Below, piece by piece: positions 1-8,031 of a stretch of DNA of 64,000 nucleotides. The notes below the pieces were generated by a model. It was not told the DNA's origin, ran no database searches, and was given only the letters and a program-made list of their open reading frames with translations. Position numbers and translations under genes: made by a program. The stretch is from Nitrosospira sp. Nsp11 (GTDB lineage: Bacteria > Pseudomonadota > Gammaproteobacteria > Burkholderiales > Nitrosomonadaceae). Positions within the stretch are counted from its first letter, which is position 1. Every line of letters begins with the position of its first letter. The DNA is taken from assembly GCF_900142705.1 (NCBI RefSeq), contig NZ_FRBV01000001.1:62001-126000 (forward strand), in the 5' to 3' direction.

Positions 1-179
1 GAAAGTCTATAGTACAGAAAAATCCCAACGATATTGCTTGAAACTTATACTCAAATGGCTGCCTCCTACTTCGCCATAAAACGGTCCTTCCCTCCTACTC
101 TTACTCCCAAATTAATGGGCCCAAACTCCAGAAGAAAGGATACCTAACCGTTTCACGTATATGTCACAGTCCATTTGAT

Positions 180-974
180 TTATTCGCTACCGAAGAGCCC
201 GCCACCAGCAGTATCAAAGTTTGTTATGACCAGTTCACCGCTGGCTTTACGTTCATGAGCCCCGCGCACCGCATATTGAATAGTCAGTTCCAGCATTGGC
301 AGCCCCGCAAATACTTTCCGGATCTCCGGATGATCGTTGATGCTTACCATTGCTTTTCCCTTCATCGACCTTAGCCGATCGGCCATGTATTCGTACTGTT
401 CAAATTCAAACGGCACGCCGTAACCCTCGGTCTGCCAATAGGGCGGGTCCAGGTAAAAAAAAGAGTGCGGCCGATCATAGCGATCGATGCATTTACCCCA
501 TGGCAAATTTTCTATCGTAGTGCTGGCCAAGCGCATATGCGCCGCCGACAAACTTTCCTCGATCCGGCAGAGGTTGATAGCTGGCGCTGTGGTCGCAGTT
601 CCGAAGTTCTGTCCGTGGACCATTCCGCCGAAGGCATGCTGCTGCAGATAATAAAAGCGGGCTGCTCGCTGAATGTCGGTGAGCGATTCGACTCGAGTCA
701 TTTTCAGCCATTCAAAGAGCTGCCGGCTGGTTAGAGACCATTGGAACTGCCGGACGAATTCCACCAAGTGATGTTGCACCACGCGGTAGAGCGAAACCAG
801 GTCGCCATTAATGTCATTGATGATTTCGACTGGCGCCGGCGTTGGCCGGAGGAAATAGAGCGCCGCCCCGCCACAAAATACTTCCACGTAGCATTCATGC
901 GGGGGAAAGAGGGGAATAAGGCGATCAGCTAAGCGACGCTTGCCGCCAAGCCACGGGATAATTGGTGCTGACAT
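180..974 (-). CDS. Dam-like DNA adenine-N6 methyltransferase (D12 class)
   Basis: This is a 264-residue methylase of the D12/Dam class, transferring methyl from S-adenosylmethionine to adenine N6. Visible motifs are the N-terminal WLGGK (residues 8-12), the AdoMet-binding FCGGAA (33-38), the ND pair (53-54) and the catalytic DPPY (176-179). The length is normal for the family. The ATG is preceded by AGAGG at a suitable distance. It is the last leftward gene visible in the prophage, beyond the lysis cassette. Phage methylases of this type usually protect phage DNA against host restriction. The target sequence cannot be read from the protein. The 179 bp between it and the window edge contain no gene I can support. 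Confidence 0.9.
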   Translation of the reverse strand: MSAPIIPWLGGKRRLADRLIPLFPPHECYVEVFCGGAALYFLRPTPAPVEIINDINGDLVSLYRVVQHHLVEFVRQFQWSLTSRQLFEWLKMTRVESLTDIQRAARFYYLQQHAFGGMVHGQNFGTATTAPAINLCRIEESLSAAHMRLASTTIENLPWGKCIDRYDRPHSFFYLDPPYWQTEGYGVPFEFEQYEYMADRLRSMKGKAMVSINDHPEIRKVFAGLPMLELTIQYAVRGAHERKASGELVITNFDTAGGGLFGSE

Positions 975-1265
975 ATGAGCCTCTCTCGAAATGGCGAGAA
1001 TGTTGTGCTAAGCTCCCTCGCGCTGCGTACGTAGCAGGAGGGCCTTGGCTTTGGCTCACAGGTATGTTCTGTGGGTTAAGGTGGCCAGGTGATGTTGACG
1101 CATCATTTGGCCGCCCTTCTTATTTCTAAAGTACCTTTGATGCTGGGTGCGAAGAAGCTCTACAATATGCCTTGCTGTTGCCTTCCTTTTGTCTAAAAGC
1201 GTCATACCACAAACAATCTGCACCAGGCCGAGAAACACAAGTGATGAAGAGCAAAAGGTCTAATT

Positions 1266-2120
1266 ATGAAAAAACTGAATCTTCACGATATATACACATT
1301 TAGCAAGGCACTTTATCCTATGTCCACGCTAAAAGTTGACATGCCTATTCAGCCTCAGCTTTTTAACCTGTGGAGCGCGCGCGAAGCGCTGGTGGCGATG
1401 CTGAAGGAGGGATCTCCTTTACTAGGCACAGCACGCCGAGCAGCGACGAAGTTACTTGAGCACATCAATAAAGTGATGCCACAGAATTTAGAAAAATTAT
1501 TTGACGAAGAAGAAAAACAAGACATCGGTTATAACGCTGAATTAATTAAAAGATCACTCAACGATCTTGAATCTGTGCTTGGAAATGATATGCCTGGGAT
1601 CGCTGCTTATCTCGTTTCCCAAAAGGGTATTTATAATACTGATGACCTAATCAATAATGCAGAGAACTACTTTCCAGCTGAAGTCAGAGATGTTCTGCCC
1701 CATCAAGCCTGCATCGATCTTCGGGAGGCCGGACGATGCCTTGCTTACGAGTTAGCCACTGCATGCGTATTCCACCTCTGGCGTGCAGTTGAAGGAGTTA
1801 TGCTCAGCTACTTCCATCAACTGACTAAGAAGCCTTGGGAAGCGAATAATAAAAATTGGGCAGCTTATATCAGAGCTTTGAAAGATGCAGGTGCAGATGA
1901 GAAAATTACAGTATTTTTAGATCACATTCGAACGGAATATCGAAATCCGCAAACACATCCAGAGACCAATGTTGATATCCTTGAAGCACAGCAATTGTTT
2001 GGAGCGGCCATGAGCTTAATCAACCAGATGCTGAAAGCGATAAAGAGCTTGCAAGCAGAAACCCTTTCCACTTTATTGCCTCCCCCCCGCTCAAACTTGA
2101 TGATTCCGGTACATAATTAG
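1266..2120 (+). CDS. HEPN-like protein of unknown function (prophage cargo)
   Basis: I do not recognise this 284-residue protein as a named family. Its C-terminal half looks like a HEPN domain: a helical segment FHLWRAVEGVML (169-180) followed by RNPQTH at 226-231, which fits the R-x4-6-H signature of HEPN ribonucleases. No signal peptide or membrane segment is visible. It is on the plus strand while the surrounding late genes run leftward, has its own ribosome site (AAAGG before ATG), and its codons are visibly more A/T rich than its neighbours. These traits are typical of a recently acquired cargo gene. A role in toxin or anti-phage defence is inference from the motif and position only. Confidence 0.6.
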   Translation: MKKLNLHDIYTFSKALYPMSTLKVDMPIQPQLFNLWSAREALVAMLKEGSPLLGTARRAATKLLEHINKVMPQNLEKLFDEEEKQDIGYNAELIKRSLNDLESVLGNDMPGIAAYLVSQKGIYNTDDLINNAENYFPAEVRDVLPHQACIDLREAGRCLAYELATACVFHLWRAVEGVMLSYFHQLTKKPWEANNKNWAAYIRALKDAGADEKITVFLDHIRTEYRNPQTHPETNVDILEAQQLFGAAMSLINQMLKAIKSLQAETLSTLLPPPRSNLMIPVHN

Positions 2121-2151
2121 CAGATGAGCACGTCACGGATTATCCATGCCA

Positions 2152-2697
2152 TTATTGAGAGGCCCTTGTTTCCATCCTTCCCACTTCCTGAACTCCTAAC
2201 GCCCACTCTCTGCACTCGTCCCGCTTGACGCGGGTGCGATTAGCTTTAAGCGCGTAGTCGTAAAGATCGTTTTCAGTTCGGCCTGGAAGTCGTACCCAAC
2301 TAAATCGTCCGGATCCGTTATCGACTGCGGCACTATCAGCGGCGGCGGGCAGTTCGACAGCTCGACACGTTTCGGCTGGGATTCGCAGGCCGTCAGGATC
2401 GCGGCGCATAGCAGCATCAGTATCATAGATCTTCTGAGTTTCTTTTGCGGCATGGGTAGCTACCTCATCGTTAAGTTTTACATTTTGTTCAATCAGCGCC
2501 AGGTTGTCGGCGGCCGCGGCATCGAGCAGCAGTTGCTTATCGGCCAGTTCCTTGTTTTCTTTCCCCAGCCAGTCAGCTCGCTCGACCTTGCGGCCGTCTT
2601 CATGGATGGCGTGGACGCCGTACCAAACGCCGCCGACAACGGCAGCGGCCATTCCGATCAACGCCAGTACTTTCAGTATTAATCCCCATGGAATCAT
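2152..2697 (-). CDS. Rz-like i-spanin
   Basis: The 181-residue protein has one N-terminal membrane anchor (about residues 6-28, rich in L, A, V and G) followed by a long charged, coiled-coil-like segment (32-95), the architecture of inner-membrane spanins. Spanins act last in lysis, linking to an outer-membrane lipoprotein partner and fusing the envelope membranes. It lies directly after the endolysin region, and a second reading frame inside it encodes the partner lipoprotein. Cysteines near the C-terminal half could pair with the partner, but that is not shown. Sequence similarity between spanins is weak, so the call rests on topology plus the nested lipoprotein. Confidence 0.85.
   Translation of the reverse strand: MIPWGLILKVLALIGMAAAVVGGVWYGVHAIHEDGRKVERADWLGKENKELADKQLLLDAAAADNLALIEQNVKLNDEVATHAAKETQKIYDTDAAMRRDPDGLRIPAETCRAVELPAAADSAAVDNGSGRFSWVRLPGRTENDLYDYALKANRTRVKRDECREWALGVQEVGRMETRASQ
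2196..2453 (-). CDS. Rz1-like o-spanin lipoprotein nested in Rz
   Basis: This 85-residue reading frame is wholly contained in the Rz gene in another frame. It starts with a basic n-region, a hydrophobic stretch and a lipobox ending LTAC (Cys 23), so it should be processed to a small outer-membrane lipoprotein. The mature part is short and contains PPP, as in other Rz1 proteins, which are typically proline-rich. A second possible start is the ATG at codon 10 (position 2426). Complete nesting of Rz1 in Rz is the lambda arrangement and strongly supports both calls. Confidence 0.85.
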   Translation of the reverse strand: MPQKKLRRSMILMLLCAAILTACESQPKRVELSNCPPPLIVPQSITDPDDLVGYDFQAELKTIFTTTRLKLIAPASSGTSAESGR

Positions 2698-2746
2698 AGC
2701 TGTACTTACCCCCTACCTACCTGAAAATAATCGATTGTAGGGCTTC

Positions 2747-3091
2747 TCAATCGCCCGATTTTTGTGCAATTTTGCCGCCTTGCTCGAACGCATGCGATAC
2801 CCGTTCAGCCCCATTTTTGTCGGCTCGTCCGTAGCCGCCAGATGAGAATCCGAGTTGGCTAACGATACGTTTCATTGCCCGACGTTCGCTCAATACCATA
2901 GGATATTCATCTTTTGCGAGGTACCCTTTTATCTCGTATCCGATTTCCGCTTGCGCTATGGTCGCAACCCAAACGAAAGGGCTGGTCATAGAGTTCTCGT
3001 CTACCCGGCGACGAATCAACCAGGACGGCTGCAGAATCGCCTCGACTGTGAGCAAGCCGTCAACGATTACGAAATTGTCGGGTAGGCTCAT
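2747..3091 (-). CDS. Phage protein of unknown function in lysis cassette
   Basis: A 114-residue soluble protein that I do not recognise. It begins at an ATG overlapping the lysozyme stop by four bases (ATGA), so it is translationally coupled to the endolysin gene, and is followed about 50 bp later by the spanin gene. No membrane segment, signal peptide or metal-binding motif is visible. The C-terminal third is basic with an RRAMKRIV segment. Its position suggests a late protein, possibly related to lysis, but nothing in the sequence fixes a role. Confidence 0.75.
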   Translation of the reverse strand: MSLPDNFVIVDGLLTVEAILQPSWLIRRRVDENSMTSPFVWVATIAQAEIGYEIKGYLAKDEYPMVLSERRAMKRIVSQLGFSSGGYGRADKNGAERVSHAFEQGGKIAQKSGD

Positions 3092-3639
3092 GGCGCCTTG
3101 GGTAACGGATCGCCGTCAGGCGTGAGGCACAAATCGCGAAGGTATTTACCCAGATTCACCAGCCCGTAGCAGTTGTTTTTCCGATCCCGACACGAACGGC
3201 CTTTCACTGTCTCACGCCACCCCACGAAGGATTCGCATGCTGCCTTGTAATCTTCCTCGGTCTTAGCCTGGTTCCAGATGGGCGCACGCTCCCGACAAAA
3301 GGCACCAGCCCCTTTGTTTCGTGCAGCGTGATACATTGAGCCAGCCTCGTTGATCGTTGTGGGCACGTTGATGCACTTCTGGACGGGCTTTGCATAGTCC
3401 TTGTCGAGTTGGTCATGAAGCTGAATCAGCGCCCTCACAGGATCGGTTTTGTCCCCCTTCTTTACAGCCGTACCATCTTCCTTCCATGTGCTGCCGAAAC
3501 CATACGTGTACCGGTCTCCTGGAACGGGGATCATGGCCTCGTCCACGTAGTGCTCTTTGATAGCGTTGCCCATCAGCATGAGCCCCGAGATGCCGATCGC
3601 TGCGATTGATAGGCGGGCTTTTGTCGGGAGCTTACTCAT
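3088..3639 (-). CDS. Endolysin, GH24 lysozyme with N-terminal signal anchor
   Basis: A 183-residue lysozyme of the T4/P22-like glycoside hydrolase 24 group, cutting the glycan strands of murein. By comparison with remembered relatives, the catalytic set is probably Glu29, Asp42 and Thr45 within EHYVDEAMIPVPGDRYTYGFG (29-49, read here in two pieces). Four or more cysteines in the C-terminal half may form disulphides. Residues 10-26 form a weakly hydrophobic segment rich in A, G, I and L, resembling a signal-arrest-release anchor, so export could use the Sec system with activation when the membrane is depolarised. It overlaps the preceding holin-like gene by 8 bp. Confidence 0.88.
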   Translation of the reverse strand: MSKLPTKARLSIAAIGISGLMLMGNAIKEHYVDEAMIPVPGDRYTYGFGSTWKEDGTAVKKGDKTDPVRALIQLHDQLDKDYAKPVQKCINVPTTINEAGSMYHAARNKGAGAFCRERAPIWNQAKTEEDYKAACESFVGWRETVKGRSCRDRKNNCYGLVNLGKYLRDLCLTPDGDPLPKAP

Positions 3640-3877
3640 CTATCACCCCCAGTCCCTGGTCGATTACCCTCACGCGAGGAATGATCGCCGTGATGGCGCC
3701 TGCAACGCCATTCATTGCGGTGACTATCGCGGCCAGTAATTCCGGCGTAGCCCCCACCAGCCCAGGCGGCACATAGCCAATCACCTGCGCCAGCGCAACC
3801 AGACCGGCGGCAAGGTAGGCCAGCTTTACGCTCCATGCCTTATCGAGTATCTGGTCGGCGTTTGGTATCAGCGTCAT
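3632..3877 (-). CDS. Small two-helix membrane protein, holin candidate
   Basis: An 81-residue protein with two hydrophobic stretches, about residues 17-36 and 46-66, separated by a short PPG turn. It sits immediately upstream of, and overlaps, the endolysin gene, the usual place for a holin or pinholin. A GGAG ribosome site precedes the ATG. It resembles small phage membrane proteins often listed only as a domain of unknown function. Neighbouring membrane proteins (4187-4925) are alternative holin or antiholin candidates, so the exact assignment is uncertain. Confidence 0.65.
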   Translation of the reverse strand: MTLIPNADQILDKAWSVKLAYLAAGLVALAQVIGYVPPGLVGATPELLAAIVTAMNGVAGAITAIIPRVRVIDQGLGVIDE

Positions 3878-3905
3878 TATTTTTGCTCCAATCTCTCTGC
3901 CAGTT

Positions 3906-4187
3906 TCATTTGTTGTGTTCCGAGATGCAGTCGAGCTTGCTTTTGATCGTCTCTTTTATGTCGCCGGTATCAATGCCGACGCATGGCGAGACTGCCAGAG
4001 CTTCCGGCACTTTGGGCCTAACCGTAACCTTTGGCTCCCCTGCGGCCTCTTTAAAATGCTCGGTGCGGGGCGCATGGATCTCAATCACGGGTGAAACAGG
4101 AATGGGGGTCTCTGTTTTTTGGCCAATAGGAGGAACCCCACACGCCACCATTAAGGCCATCACAATGATCAATAATATATGCCGCAT
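3906..4187 (-). CDS. Small phage lipoprotein
   Basis: The start chosen is the ATG that overlaps the previous stop codon (TAATG) and follows AAGGAGA. A longer frame upstream would run into the previous gene. The 93-residue product begins MRHILLIIVMALMVAC, a lipoprotein signal ending in Cys 16, then a short proline-rich, otherwise polar chain with two further cysteines near the C-terminus. Phage lipoproteins in late operons can change receptor access or help lysis. No family is recognised. It is the second of three lipoproteins in this prophage, besides Rz1 and the gene at 25323. Confidence 0.75.
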   Translation of the reverse strand: MRHILLIIVMALMVACGVPPIGQKTETPIPVSPVIEIHAPRTEHFKEAAGEPKVTVRPKVPEALAVSPCVGIDTGDIKETIKSKLDCISEHNK

Positions 4188-4483
4188 TACCGTCTCCTTC
4201 CGTGTGGCCACTGCTCGATTACCCTGTCGAGCTTTTCGTTAAACTCCTTCATCGTTTCCCGTTGCTCGAGCCGTACTGACTTAATCTCAGCGGTTAAGCG
4301 ATCATTTGTGCGCTCCTGATATACCTCTCCACGCTTCAATGCGGCAATGTCGTTCTGCACGGAGCTATAGGTAGCTATGCCAGACCCCAGGAGGCCAGCT
4401 ATGCCGATGAGCCCGCCAATAGATAAACTGAAATTTGACGGGCCTTTCCGGCGGGGTTTTTCTTCGTCGCACGTCACCTTCAT
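4187..4483 (-). CDS. Membrane protein with coiled coil, unknown function
   Basis: A 98-residue protein with a charged N-terminus, one transmembrane segment (about residues 20-40, SIGGLIGIAGLLGSG) and then a heptad-rich charged helix with many K, E and R residues. It ends in the basic tail HGRRR. One membrane anchor followed by a coiled coil is seen in several small late phage proteins of unknown role. It is coupled to the downstream lipoprotein by a one-base stop/start overlap. Confidence 0.7.
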   Translation of the reverse strand: MKVTCDEEKPRRKGPSNFSLSIGGLIGIAGLLGSGIATYSSVQNDIAALKRGEVYQERTNDRLTAEIKSVRLEQRETMKEFNEKLDRVIEQWPHGRRR

Positions 4484-4488
4484 TCACC

Positions 4489-4683
4489 CTAGAAAAGCTG
4501 GCCAGCGATAAAACCGATCAGCAGCAGCCCCACGCCGAAGCCGCAAGCAAGCCAGCCCGAGTACCGCTGCTTTGCCCAGGTGACCAGCCATGGATCGATG
4601 GCAGCCTCGAACTTATCGTTCTCGGTGAGCGCCGCGTCCCTGACTTGCTTTGCCTTGTCCTTTGCTTCTTGTAGTACATCCAT
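4489..4683 (-). CDS. Small single-pass membrane protein
   Basis: I place the start at the internal ATG at 4683, 11 bp after the previous stop and preceded by AAGGGG, rather than at the upstream in-frame codon that would overlap the previous gene by most of its length. The 64-residue product has a charged amphipathic N-terminal half and a hydrophobic C-terminal helix (about 44-62, ending FIAGQLF). Such C-tail-anchored small proteins in lysis regions may be holin or antiholin components. Function is not assigned. Confidence 0.65.
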   Translation of the reverse strand: MDVLQEAKDKAKQVRDAALTENDKFEAAIDPWLVTWAKQRYSGWLACGFGVGLLLIGFIAGQLF

Positions 4684-4694
4684 TTTTGAGCCCC

Positions 4695-4925
4695 TTAAAT
4701 GAAAAAGACCGCTTCCGCGGTCCCGATTGCAAAAAATGACAGATCCAGCCACCCCACCCTCGTACACTCCCACTCGTGCTGCATCAGTTCACGCACAAAC
4801 GCGCCGGCCATTACGATCACAACGGCCTCTATCGGCATGAGGCATTGCCCGATTATGTAAGTCGCGATCAAACCAACTGCGAAGTGCGCTGGCTGATCGA
4901 GCCAGTCTTTGTCTTGCCAAGTCAT
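4695..4925 (-). CDS. Small two-helix membrane protein
   Basis: A 76-residue protein with two hydrophobic segments (about 14-42 and 57-75) and an acidic/aromatic N-terminus. The ATG overlaps the deacetylase-domain gene stop as ATGA, so it is coupled to the tail-fibre gene upstream. Position between fibre and lysis genes makes a holin-type role possible, but no family is recognised. Confidence 0.65.
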   Translation of the reverse strand: MTWQDKDWLDQPAHFAVGLIATYIIGQCLMPIEAVVIVMAGAFVRELMQHEWECTRVGWLDLSFFAIGTAEAVFFI

Positions 4926-6301
4926 ATTCGGCAGTTAGCCATCAACTGGCTGTAATTTATGCAGCTCAGCGTGCCGGCAGTGACGCGGGCTGCGATGTCG
5001 TCCGCGAGCGCGATGTAGTCGTTGTAATACCAATCCAAGCCGTTCGCCGGCGGCGTGCCGCCAGCGGCTGGAGATGCAGCGCTGCCGGACATGCTGTGGC
5101 CGCTAATAATTTGTGTGCCGCTATATAGCTCTGCTGCATCAAGCAGCTTCTTGGCCTGAGCAAGAGTCTTTCCGCCGAGATCGGTACTGCCAAGACGCGC
5201 CGGATTGTCGATGCCGCTGTGAGTGCGCGTAATACGGTTTTTATTGCCGCGAGCGATCGTGATGCCGTATTCCCGGGCGATCGCGGTCACGCGGTCGTTA
5301 TAGGCATTCTCCGGCCACACCAGCACATTCGCGGTCCGGCTAAACCCGTTAGTAAGCATCCAATCCCGGCAACCGCCGATCTTGGTGCGCACCACCGAGT
5401 CAGAGTCGCTGGCGATGTTGCCGGCTGTGCCGTGCAGAGTGTGGTTAACAACATCCCATCCCCAATCATAAATCGTGCGCAACTGTGCTAGCGTAAGCCC
5501 CCCGCCACCTACGGCGCTGGGGATCACGGAGAGACTGCCGGTCAACTCTCGTGCTCGGAAAATGTTGAAAATATCCCACTGCGAGGCATAAGCATCATCC
5601 CAGTTCAGCAAGACATTGGCCTGCCCTTGGCCACCATGGAAGATGCCTCCCAGATACAAGGAGACAGGCAGCCCCGTGGTCGGGCTGGCCTGTTCGAAGT
5701 TCCCGAAATTTAAACGAATTCCGGTCATTGCAGCGGCAAAAGACGTGCTGCCGGTCGCAGCTGGCGCTACTCCGTTGGACCAAGTGCTTCCGTCTTCCGC
5801 GACATTGACTGACAATCGATTCCACCCACTGCGCAGGTATTGCGCCGTGGTGAAAGGGGTCTCCATATACGTGACAAAACCATCCTTGGAGTACATCACA
5901 TTGACGGAAGCCGTTGCCGGAGGGTCCGAGCTGATGTAGACCCATATATCAACCGTGCCGGTCAGCACGGTCGCCGGAATGGTGCGCTGAATCCTCGCAA
6001 AACTGGTCCCTACGTCGATTTTCAGCGAGTTGGAATGCCCCAGTTGCGTCAACACGTTGCTCGCGGAATTGGCCAGCGTTACCGTGCCGCTGAACAAGGT
6101 CCAGTTCGTCGTGGCAGCGCTCATGTTATCCAGCACCGTCGCCAATTTTTTCCAGTAATTGCGCTTGAACAGCGGCGGCGTTGCCGTCTCTACGGCTTGC
6201 ACGGCGCGGGAAAGGTTCCCAAAGTTCGTGTCGAGCTCGGTGTTGGTCAACCGGGAGCCTTTTGGCCCGCGCAGGGTAAGTGGTATAGGGGTTGCCGCCA
6301 T
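4922..6301 (-). CDS. Tail-tip/fibre protein with polysaccharide-deacetylase-like domain
   Basis: The 459-residue protein starts with a short phage-type segment (1-40), followed by a beta-rich, carbohydrate-binding-like region (about 45-225) and a C-terminal NodB/CE4-like fold (about 226-459). The metal site motif is NWDDAY (233-238). A histidine pair follows at 287 and 290 in NHTLH, and a late HS pair occurs in the segment ISGHSMSG. CE4 enzymes remove acetyl groups from surface polysaccharides with a metal ion. The histidine pair is spaced one residue closer than the usual H-T-x-x-H, so activity is uncertain. It lies with collar and fibre-assembly genes, which points to receptor recognition or capsule/LPS modification during adsorption. 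Confidence 0.75.
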   Translation of the reverse strand: MAATPIPLTLRGPKGSRLTNTELDTNFGNLSRAVQAVETATPPLFKRNYWKKLATVLDNMSAATTNWTLFSGTVTLANSASNVLTQLGHSNSLKIDVGTSFARIQRTIPATVLTGTVDIWVYISSDPPATASVNVMYSKDGFVTYMETPFTTAQYLRSGWNRLSVNVAEDGSTWSNGVAPAATGSTSFAAAMTGIRLNFGNFEQASPTTGLPVSLYLGGIFHGGQGQANVLLNWDDAYASQWDIFNIFRARELTGSLSVIPSAVGGGGLTLAQLRTIYDWGWDVVNHTLHGTAGNIASDSDSVVRTKIGGCRDWMLTNGFSRTANVLVWPENAYNDRVTAIAREYGITIARGNKNRITRTHSGIDNPARLGSTDLGGKTLAQAKKLLDAAELYSGTQIISGHSMSGSAASPAAGGTPPANGLDWYYNDYIALADDIAARVTAGTLSCINYSQLMANCRI

Positions 6302-6315
6302 GGGGGACTCCGGGA

Positions 6316-6807
6316 TTACGGGTGTACGAAAACAGGCAGGGATGTGATCAGGTCGGCAAGTGCCGGCAGCGGTTCGGTGCCGGCGAGTACGGCATCCAGG
6401 GTGGTGTTTGCAGACGTCTGCACTTGCGCTGCCCAGATGACAAATGCTTCCGATACTGCGCGATAAGGGTTATCGATGCCGGCGAAACTTTTAGCCTCGC
6501 TGATTGAATTGAAATGTTCTGGCGCGGCCTGGGCAACTGCGCTCATATGCTGCCGCACCGCAAGGCGATAGCTCGCCACTTGGGATTCCAGTTTTTCCGC
6601 TTCGGTCGGGACCGGCTTGTCTTTTAGGATCCAACCATCCACCCCATCGAAAAAGATGGATTGGTTACTCCCGGCCGCGGGCGGGGGTGTATCGACGTGA
6701 TGGATCGGCGTGATGAAAGTACCCGGCTCGAGCGGGCTTTCCTGCGCGTCATAGGCCATCGTTGGCGCAAGCGTTACCGGATCATAAAGATAAACTGTTT
6801 TTTTCAT
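6316..6807 (-). CDS. Tail fibre assembly-like protein
   Basis: A 163-residue protein resembling phage tail-fibre assembly chaperones: an N-terminal segment on phage-tail adaptor themes (YDPVTL, a glycine/proline turn, FDGVDGW), then an alpha-helical part. It sits between the collar-domain protein and the deacetylase-like fibre protein, where such chaperones occur. Codons around 6409-6422 include the palindrome discussed separately, read here as V-Q-T-S-A. Similarity is weak, so the name is tentative. Confidence 0.6.
   Translation of the reverse strand: MKKTVYLYDPVTLAPTMAYDAQESPLEPGTFITPIHHVDTPPPAAGSNQSIFFDGVDGWILKDKPVPTEAEKLESQVASYRLAVRQHMSAVAQAAPEHFNSISEAKSFAGIDNPYRAVSEAFVIWAAQVQTSANTTLDAVLAGTEPLPALADLITSLPVFVHP
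6409..6422. repeat. Palindrome copy 1 (15/16 match)
   Basis: TGCAGACGTCTGCA, the 14-bp core of GTGCAGACGTCTGCAC, with one outer base changed. It is inside the tail-fibre assembly-like gene. Confidence 0.85.
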
Positions 6808-6816
6808 CGCTGCCTC

Positions 6817-8031
6817 TTATTGGTATTTAACGCACAGCAGCACGCGCGTGCCGGCTGCAAGGTTTGCTGCCCCGCCAGTCGATGTGGTCGGCTTGGTCAT
6901 ATTGGTAGATCCGACAGGGCCGGTCGGAGAGTTTCCCCCGGTACCCGCTGAGTCTGCTTGCGTGTTGTGGGAATGAGACTTCACCTCGCCGGTTGTCGTT
7001 GAGCCAACATTCGAGCTGGCTTGCACCATGGCGTAGTCGGCAGCAAGCCATGGCATCCCGAATGTCGTTGTGCCATCGCCCGCCCCCCAGGTTGTGCCGA
7101 TGGCTGCAAAGAGCGCGGAGTAGGTTGTACGGTTGAGGTTGGTCGGGGTTGTCGGGACAGTGAGGTAGTTTGTGGGGGCGGTCGAACCAAAGTGGACCAA
7201 TCCGGACCCTACAGGCGCGGGAAGAGGTGGCGCCACCGCAACTACAGAATTACCGCTTGCTTTAACGATAAATACTCTTACTGTCGTGCCGTCGAAAGTG
7301 TATAGAGCGGCATCCCCGGCGCTTATTAGCGCGTTGAGTCCGCCGCTATTGAGCTTATGATTTGTCGCGTGATAGTTGAGCGTGGGCGTACCGTCGAAGA
7401 TTACCCACACGTCCTTACCGGCGGTCATTGTCGCGGCCGAGATCGGGTTATTGCCTGTCACGTGAGCGAGATTGCCTGTCGCAGCCGACAAGTCTATGGT
7501 CGACGCCGATGCAATGTTTCCACCTATCGCATGCTTAAGTGACTTGACGTCAAAATCCTGCGTGAGCGACCCGCCGGATGTGCCCGGCGCTGAGAGCGAT
7601 AGCGTCCACGAGTCTATGGTGCCGGAACCTTGCACTGCATTCATCACGATGGAAAGCGCGCCGGTATAAAAATCGTACGCGGTGACATCGCCCTGCATCC
7701 ATGTCGTAGGGCTCGCAGTCGAGGCGGCGCGCACTGTCATGCCGGGTAAGTAGCTTTTGCTCGCCTCGACGGTAAAAGTCTTTGCCCCGACCCCGATGGT
7801 TTGCACCGTAATGCTGGTCGCGTTGGTCGCGTTGTTGCTCATCGCCACGGCCACCGCATCGCATTGCAGGGCGAATTTGTTCATCGCGGCAATCCAAGCG
7901 TCCGATTTCTCGATAAAAACAGACTTGGAATCGCTGCGCTGTGGCGGCGGGGGAAGCGCGTCTATCGCCATAATGTCAGCCCCAACATAATCATCTTCGG
8001 CATAATCTTCCTCAAAATAGCTGTTCGTCAT
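6817..8031 (-). CDS. Tail collar/fibre structural protein
   Basis: A 404-residue tail protein. The N-terminal 40 residues are acidic. The middle is low-complexity beta-type sequence with many T, S, A and G residues. The C-terminal third carries the typical collar-domain features: LFAAIGTTWGAGDGTTTFGMP, a GEVKSHSH histidine cluster and a Gly/Ser/Thr-rich tip. Collar-domain proteins form the fibre shaft or tip in many siphoviruses. The start codon overlaps the preceding stop as TGATG. Confidence 0.8.
   Translation of the reverse strand: MTNSYFEEDYAEDDYVGADIMAIDALPPPPQRSDSKSVFIEKSDAWIAAMNKFALQCDAVAVAMSNNATNATSITVQTIGVGAKTFTVEASKSYLPGMTVRAASTASPTTWMQGDVTAYDFYTGALSIVMNAVQGSGTIDSWTLSLSAPGTSGGSLTQDFDVKSLKHAIGGNIASASTIDLSAATGNLAHVTGNNPISAATMTAGKDVWVIFDGTPTLNYHATNHKLNSGGLNALISAGDAALYTFDGTTVRVFIVKASGNSVVAVAPPLPAPVGSGLVHFGSTAPTNYLTVPTTPTNLNRTTYSALFAAIGTTWGAGDGTTTFGMPWLAADYAMVQASSNVGSTTTGEVKSHSHNTQADSAGTGGNSPTGPVGSTNMTKPTTSTGGAANLAAGTRVLLCVKYQ

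Noticed and set aside
1..1265. Left prophage attachment site
   Set aside because: I searched the left edge for a copy of the tRNA-Arg 3' segment and found none, so no site is reported.
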